From assembly GCA_905213725.1 (NCBI GenBank), contig CAJMJM010000023.1, positions 1-18,862 on the forward strand: a stretch of 18,862 nt of DNA, written 5' to 3'. The stretch is from Collinsella aerofaciens. GTDB lineage: Bacteria; Actinomycetota; Coriobacteriia; Coriobacteriales; Coriobacteriaceae. The notes beneath the pieces are model-generated. The model did not search any database and had not been told where the DNA came from. It was given only the letters and a program-made list of their open reading frames with translations. The translations under genes and the position numbers were made by a program. Of this stretch, positions 15,589 through 18,862 are shown piece after piece (position 1 is the stretch's first letter; every line of letters starts with the position of its first letter).

Positions 15589-16248
15589 GTGAACGAAGAA
15601 CCTCAAGTCCTTTACTGCGACGCCTGGCTCATGGCCATCGACAAGCCCGCCGGCATGATCGTCCACGGCGACGGCACCGGCGAGCGCACGCTCACCGACT
15701 ACGCCAGCGACCTGCTGCTGGCGATGGGTGACGGCTTTGCCGCGACCGACATGCAGCCGCTCAACCGCCTGGACCGCAACACCACCGGCGTGGTGTTGTT
15801 TTCGCTCGACAAACAGACGCAGCCCGCCTTTGACCAGATGGTGATCGACCACGCCTTCGAAAAGCACTATCTGGCGCTGGCCGAGGGCAAGATCGACTGG
15901 AACGAGAAGCTCATCGACAAGCCCATCGCCCGCGACCGTCACGACAGCCGAAAGATGCGCGTCGGCGCCAGCGGCAAGCCGTCTCAAACTCGCGTGAAGG
16001 TGCTCAAACGTCTTAAGAGCCGTCGTGGCCTGCCCGCGCGCTCGTATATCGATGTCGAGTTGCTCACCGGCCGCAAGCACCAAATCCGTGTGCACCTGGC
16101 AAGCGAGCATCATCCCCTGGTTGGCGACGACCTGTACGGAACGCCGCGCCCCTGCGGCCTGATGCTCCACGCCCACAGCGTGTCCTTCACGCATCCCGTA
16201 ACCGGCGAGCACATCCACATCGAAGCCCCCTGCCCCTGGGAGCCCTAA
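15589..16248 (+). CDS. RluA-family pseudouridine synthase
   Basis: A 219-residue protein with the RluA-family layout: IDKPAGMIVH near the start, the catalytic aspartate D62 in LNRLDRNTTG, and LLTGRKHQIRVHLA with HHPLVGDDLYG in the C-terminal half. Such enzymes isomerise uridine to pseudouridine in rRNA or tRNA. There is no S4 domain at the N-terminus, as in short RluA/TruC-like members, so the site cannot be named. It starts with GTG at 15589 behind GAAAGG, 15 bases after the U32 stop, and is almost surely co-transcribed with it. Its stop codon overlaps the first arm of a terminator-like repeat. Confidence 0.9.
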   Translation: MNEEPQVLYCDAWLMAIDKPAGMIVHGDGTGERTLTDYASDLLLAMGDGFAATDMQPLNRLDRNTTGVVLFSLDKQTQPAFDQMVIDHAFEKHYLALAEGKIDWNEKLIDKPIARDRHDSRKMRVGASGKPSQTRVKVLKRLKSRRGLPARSYIDVELLTGRKHQIRVHLASEHHPLVGDDLYGTPRPCGLMLHAHSVSFTHPVTGEHIHIEAPCPWEP

Positions 16249-16287
16249 ACCACCACAATGGGGACAGGCACCTTTGTGGTGGTTTTG
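16247..16287 (+). terminator. rluA-type gene terminator; 40-nt repeat copy 1
   Basis: A perfect 12-bp stem (16247-16258/16274-16285, AAACCACCACAA and complement) encloses a 15-base loop containing GGGGACAGGCACC and is followed by a short T-run. It begins inside the stop codon of the pseudouridine synthase gene. The 40 bases 16248-16287 recur at 16618-16657 with one difference. Confidence 0.75.
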
Positions 16288-16316
16288 CCGCAATGGTTCA
16301 ACCGCGGTCCCAAAAC

Positions 16317-16534
16317 GTCTCGATCTGTAACAGTTAGAACCCATTTTCCGGTCTATCTGTTACAGATCGAGACATTCAAATCCCCCTTAAGGGAAAACCT
16401 CAATCTGTAACAGTAGCTCGGCAAAATCAGTCCCAGATGTTACAGATTGAGACAAAGGGACGGCGCGGTTCGGAAGTATCTCAATCTGTAACACCTAGCC
16501 CACTTTTAACGGTCCAGTTGTTACAGACTTAGAC
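16317..16534. repeat. Array of six 16-nt motifs in alternating orientation
   Basis: The motif GTCTC(A/G)ATCTGTAACA appears at 16317-16332, 16397-16412 and 16478-16493, and inverted at 16358-16373, 16438-16453 and 16519-16534. Each forward/inverted pair is separated by exactly 25 bases of different sequence; pairs are 23-24 bases apart, so starts step by 39 to 41. Pair 1 is perfectly complementary over 17 bases, pair 2 over 14 and pair 3 has two mismatches. At motif position 6, pair 1 uses G with C and pair 2 uses A with T, a compensated change. It lies between convergent genes and contains no open reading frame. Function unknown. Confidence 0.9.
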
Positions 16535-16550
16535 AAACCGGCAGACAACG

Positions 16551-16586
16551 AAAGCGGCAACGCCCGTGATGGACGTTGCCGCTTTT
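16551..16586. terminator. Bidirectional terminator between convergent operons
   Basis: Arms 16551-16562 and 16574-16585 form a perfect 12-bp stem (AAAGCGGCAACG and complement) with an 11-base loop. It has A-rich and T-rich flanks, so it could stop transcription from either side. Confidence 0.8.
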
Positions 16587-16617
16587 CTATTGAGAAAACT
16601 ACTCGGTTTTCGTTACT

Positions 16618-16657
16618 AACCACCACAATGGGGACAGGCACCTTCGTGGTGGTTTTG
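16618..16657. repeat. 40-nt repeat copy 2, before deoR-type gene end
   Basis: Identical to 16248-16287 except C for T at 16645, exactly 370 bases away and in the same orientation. It keeps a 9-bp hairpin stem (AACCACCAC and complement) and the GGGGACAGGCACC loop. It ends 14 bases from the stop codon of the DeoR-type gene and may terminate that transcript, though the U-run on the minus strand is poor. Confidence 0.85.
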
Positions 16658-16671
16658 GCCTTGTCTCGCTG

Positions 16672-17418
16672 TTAGACAGTGATGACGTTGTCCATTGCCC
16701 GGTACTTGGCGGGGACCTCGCCTGCGGTAATAATCGTTGCGTCGCGGAAGTCCGCGAACTTGACGGGCGCCACCATGCCAAATTTACTGGCGTCCGAGAT
16801 TACGAAGCGTTTGGCGGTATGGCGCATCGAGATACGCTTGACCTGTGCTTCCTCGATATCGGGCGCCGTGAAGCCCTGCTCGGCGGCAATGCCGTTAGAG
16901 CCCCAAAAGCCACAGTTGAAGTTGTAGCGGTCTAAGGTTGCCAAGGCATCGGGGCCAACGAGCGCCTCGGTCTCGGGTTTGAGCTCGCCGCCCAACACCA
17001 CGGTACGCATGCCGCGCAAAGCAAGGTGCTGAGCATGGAGCACGGAATCGGTCACATAGGTGACATCTTCAAGGTGTGGAAGATGCTCGATGAGCCTGAG
17101 CGTCGTCGAGCCCGAGTCGATGTATACAAAGCTCTCGGGCTCCACAAGCGCCGCCGCACGGGCGCAGATACGCTCCTTGTCGTCGTTATGGAGGTCGCTG
17201 CGCTCATTAAGCGTTAGGTCGCGCGTCACGTGCGCGCGCTCAAGAATCGTCGCTCCACCGTGGTCCTTGGCGATGCGATGAGCTCGGTCGAGCGTCTGCA
17301 GGTCGCGCCGAATGGTAGACGCCGTCACGCCCAGGGCTTCGGCAAGCTCCGGCACGGTAACCGAGCCGGCCTGCTGCACCATCGACACGATCGCGTTGAG
17401 CCTATCTTCCGCAAGCAT
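16672..17418 (-). CDS. DeoR/GlpR-family transcriptional regulator
   Basis: A 248-residue regulator of standard family length. The N-terminal winged helix-turn-helix spans about 19-44 (SVTVPELAEALGVTASTIRR). The C-terminal effector domain shows the sugar-phosphate-binding pattern YIDSGSTT (99-106) and LGGELKPETEALVG further on. Members usually repress sugar or polyol catabolic operons and are released by a phosphorylated intermediate. It starts three bases after the oxidoreductase stop codon, so the two are co-transcribed and probably translationally coupled; its ribosome site GAGGAGGAG is the very end of the upstream gene. The likely target is its own operon. The effector cannot be read from the sequence. 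Confidence 0.9.
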   Translation of the reverse strand: MLAEDRLNAIVSMVQQAGSVTVPELAEALGVTASTIRRDLQTLDRAHRIAKDHGGATILERAHVTRDLTLNERSDLHNDDKERICARAAALVEPESFVYIDSGSTTLRLIEHLPHLEDVTYVTDSVLHAQHLALRGMRTVVLGGELKPETEALVGPDALATLDRYNFNCGFWGSNGIAAEQGFTAPDIEEAQVKRISMRHTAKRFVISDASKFGMVAPVKFADFRDATIITAGEVPAKYRAMDNVITV

Positions 17419-17421
17419 CGC

Positions 17422-18501
17422 TTACTCCTCCTCGGGGTACACAACTCCCCAGTCGGCGCGGAGCTTGGTCATAAGCTCCATAACATCAGAAGCATAATCC
17501 AGCAGCTCGCGCTTGGAGTCGTCGCCGGCAACGGCCTTCTCCAGGTCGGCCATCTCATAGCACAGGGCGTAAGCCTCGGTGCCGGCGTGGACCTCCTCGC
17601 GGTGGCCGTCCGCAGTCCACACGATGGTCGCGTGATCGGCACGCGGATATTCATTGACCTCGATGTAGCACTTGTCGAAGCTGATGACCGAGCGCTTGGG
17701 CTGCTTGGAGTGGAGCGTAAGGCTCACGACGCCCAGCTGCTGCTCGGCATTTCGGCAGACGATGCCACCCGCGACGTCAACGCCAGTCTCGCAGGTGTTG
17801 CCCAGCGAAACGACCTCAGCGGGCTGGCTTGCCATAAAGAGGCGCATGACGGACAGGGCATAGACGCCAATATCGAGCATGGCACCGCCAGCAAGGTTGC
17901 GATTGAAAAAGCGGTTGGTCAGGTCGCCGTACTCCTTGTAGCTGCCAAAGTTGAGCTGGGCGAGGTTCATGCGTCCAAAGTCGCCGGCATCCATGCGGCG
18001 GCGCAGCTCCTGATACAAGGGCATGTGGAGCACCGTGGTGGCATCCATAAGGACCACGTTGTGCTCGTCGGCGATGGCACGGGCCTCGTCGAGCTCGGCA
18101 GAGTTGAGGGTAATGGCCTTCTCGCAGAGTACGTGCTTACCAGCTGCCAGAGCGGCTCGCAGGTAGGTGATATGCGTGTTGTGCGGCGTGGTGATATAGA
18201 CTGCGTCAATGTTAGGATCGGCGTAGAGGTCCTCGACCGTTTCATAGACCTTCTCGATGCCATATTGCTCGGCAAAAGCCTGAGCCTTGGACAGCGTGCG
18301 GTTGGCGACGCCCGCAAGCTTGCGACCGGCAAGAGCGAGAGACTGGGCCATCTGGTTGGCGATAACGCCGCACCCGATCACAGCCCAACGAAGCTCGGGA
18401 GCCGTAAAGATATCATCGGGGAATGGCTTGTCCTGGACCGAAGTGAACGCTGCTTTTGCGGCTGCTTCGGCGTCGAGCGGAGCCTGTTTGGAATCTGCCA
18501 T
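17422..18501 (-). CDS. Gfo/Idh/MocA-family NAD(P)-dependent oxidoreductase
   Basis: A 359-residue dehydrogenase with a Rossmann nucleotide-binding motif AVIGCGVIA (40-48), the family lysine in CEKAITLN (E127, K128) and GGAMLDIGVYAL (205-216) with a likely active-site aspartate D210. The overall pattern is closest to the dihydrodiol/glucose-fructose oxidoreductase-like branch. It has an unusual hydrophilic extension of about 36 residues before the Rossmann fold, with no signal peptide features. The ATG has AGGAGG eight to nine bases upstream. Family members oxidise or reduce sugars, inositols or related polyols; the linked DeoR-type regulator agrees with a sugar substrate, but none can be named. 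Confidence 0.88.
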   Translation of the reverse strand: MADSKQAPLDAEAAAKAAFTSVQDKPFPDDIFTAPELRWAVIGCGVIANQMAQSLALAGRKLAGVANRTLSKAQAFAEQYGIEKVYETVEDLYADPNIDAVYITTPHNTHITYLRAALAAGKHVLCEKAITLNSAELDEARAIADEHNVVLMDATTVLHMPLYQELRRRMDAGDFGRMNLAQLNFGSYKEYGDLTNRFFNRNLAGGAMLDIGVYALSVMRLFMASQPAEVVSLGNTCETGVDVAGGIVCRNAEQQLGVVSLTLHSKQPKRSVISFDKCYIEVNEYPRADHATIVWTADGHREEVHAGTEAYALCYEMADLEKAVAGDDSKRELLDYASDVMELMTKLRADWGVVYPEEE

Positions 18502-18862
18502 GATGTGCCTCCTGAGTCATCGGAAGTCCTTCATTTCTAACAAACCTATAGTCGCACAATTGCGCGCGTATCTGCTCGTGTTTGCGTATTTATTTGCTTA
18601 TCGGTCATTATTTAGCCATAGTTGGCAGATGTTTGCGCGGCTATGCGCATTGTCGCGCAAGGCTATGCGCGTAAATGCGCATGCGACGATCCTTGTGAAA
18701 CATAAAGGGGCGGAACACCAAAGCCCTAAAAGACAGACCCAGCTGTATTACTTCACCCCTCTGGGGGCATCAGACATCAAAGGATCGTCCCAAACTGCCG
18801 GCACATAGAGACTGTCCCCCCAACGACAGGTCATTTAAGTCTGTCCACAATGAATGGTCGTC
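18502..18862. promoter_or_regulatory. Upstream region of the oxidoreductase operon with TGCGC motifs
   Basis: No gene is seen in this 361-base stretch. TGCGC occurs at 18561, 18634, 18644, 18666 and 18676. TTGCGCG (18633-18639) and CGCGCAA (18654-18660) form an inverted repeat, and GGCTATGCGC starts two imperfect 22-bp tandem units at 18639 and 18661. These are candidate operator sites for the DeoR-type regulator. No convincing promoter could be chosen. Confidence 0.45.
18809..18846 (-). repeat. GGGGACAG-type repeat fragment at window edge
   Basis: On the minus strand GGACAGACTTAAATGACC is followed within 30 bases by GGGGGGACAGTCT. The GGGGACAG core is the same as in the 40-nt repeats near 16260 and 16630. 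The element may continue past the window end. Confidence 0.4.

Noticed and set aside
16317..16534. CRISPR array
   Set aside because: Repeats are 16 nt, alternate in orientation and have diverged; no cas genes are in the window.
16317..16534. Three MITEs with 16-bp terminal inverted repeats
   Set aside because: No target-site duplications are visible around the 57-bp units, and even spacing between units argues against independent insertions. Kept only as a possibility in the finding.
18287..18808. Plus-strand 173-codon frame at the right end
   Set aside because: Its first part is antisense to the oxidoreductase and its second part runs through the repeat-rich upstream region; no motif or ribosome site.

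Overview
The window is GC-rich DNA from what looks like an anaerobic, gut-type Actinomycetota. Class Coriobacteriia, possibly Collinsella, is my best guess. This rests on base composition, dense short-spaced operons and the gene set (XdhD, YgfK, SsnA, NCS2 permease, YheO-type regulator, U32 protein). It is an inference from memory of such genomes, not a database result.

Layout. (1) 284-1579, minus: an AAA+ ATPase with a C-terminal nuclease-like fold (DUF4143 type), preceded by an exact 23-bp-period repeat array in its promoter region. (2) 1895-11270, minus: a five-gene purine-catabolism cluster, transcribed in the order NCS2 permease, ssnA, ygfK, a four-cluster ferredoxin-like protein, xdhD, and closed by a terminator near 1800. 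(3) 11622-12278, plus: a divergent YheO-type regulator, the obvious candidate to control the cluster. The 351-bp divergent region holds a plausible permease promoter overlapped by a Fur-box-like sequence. (4) 12403-12780, minus: ridA, sharing a strong bidirectional terminator with the regulator. (5) 13081-16248, plus: a U32/RlhA-like RNA-hydroxylation protein followed by an RluA-type pseudouridine synthase, apparently an RNA-modification pair. (6) 16249-16671: a convergent intergenic region with unusual repeats, namely two 40-nt direct repeats, a bidirectional terminator, and six 16-nt motifs in strictly alternating orientation at 39-41-nt steps. (7) 16672-18501, minus: a Gfo/Idh/MocA oxidoreductase and a DeoR-type regulator in one operon. 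(8) 18502-18862: upstream region with repeated TGCGC motifs and an edge fragment of a dispersed GGGGACAG-type repeat.

How the purine genes may work together: the permease brings in a purine. XdhD (molybdenum site plus two [2Fe-2S] clusters, no FAD domain) oxidises or reduces the ring. Electrons could pass through the ferredoxin-like protein to YgfK, which carries FAD, NAD(P) and Fe-S sites. SsnA is a metal-dependent amidohydrolase that may open a ring or remove an amino group. Family identities are well supported by motifs. Substrates, electron direction and regulation are inference.

The most unexplained signals are the alternating inverted-repeat array at 16317-16534 and the 23-bp repeat array at 1599-1713.
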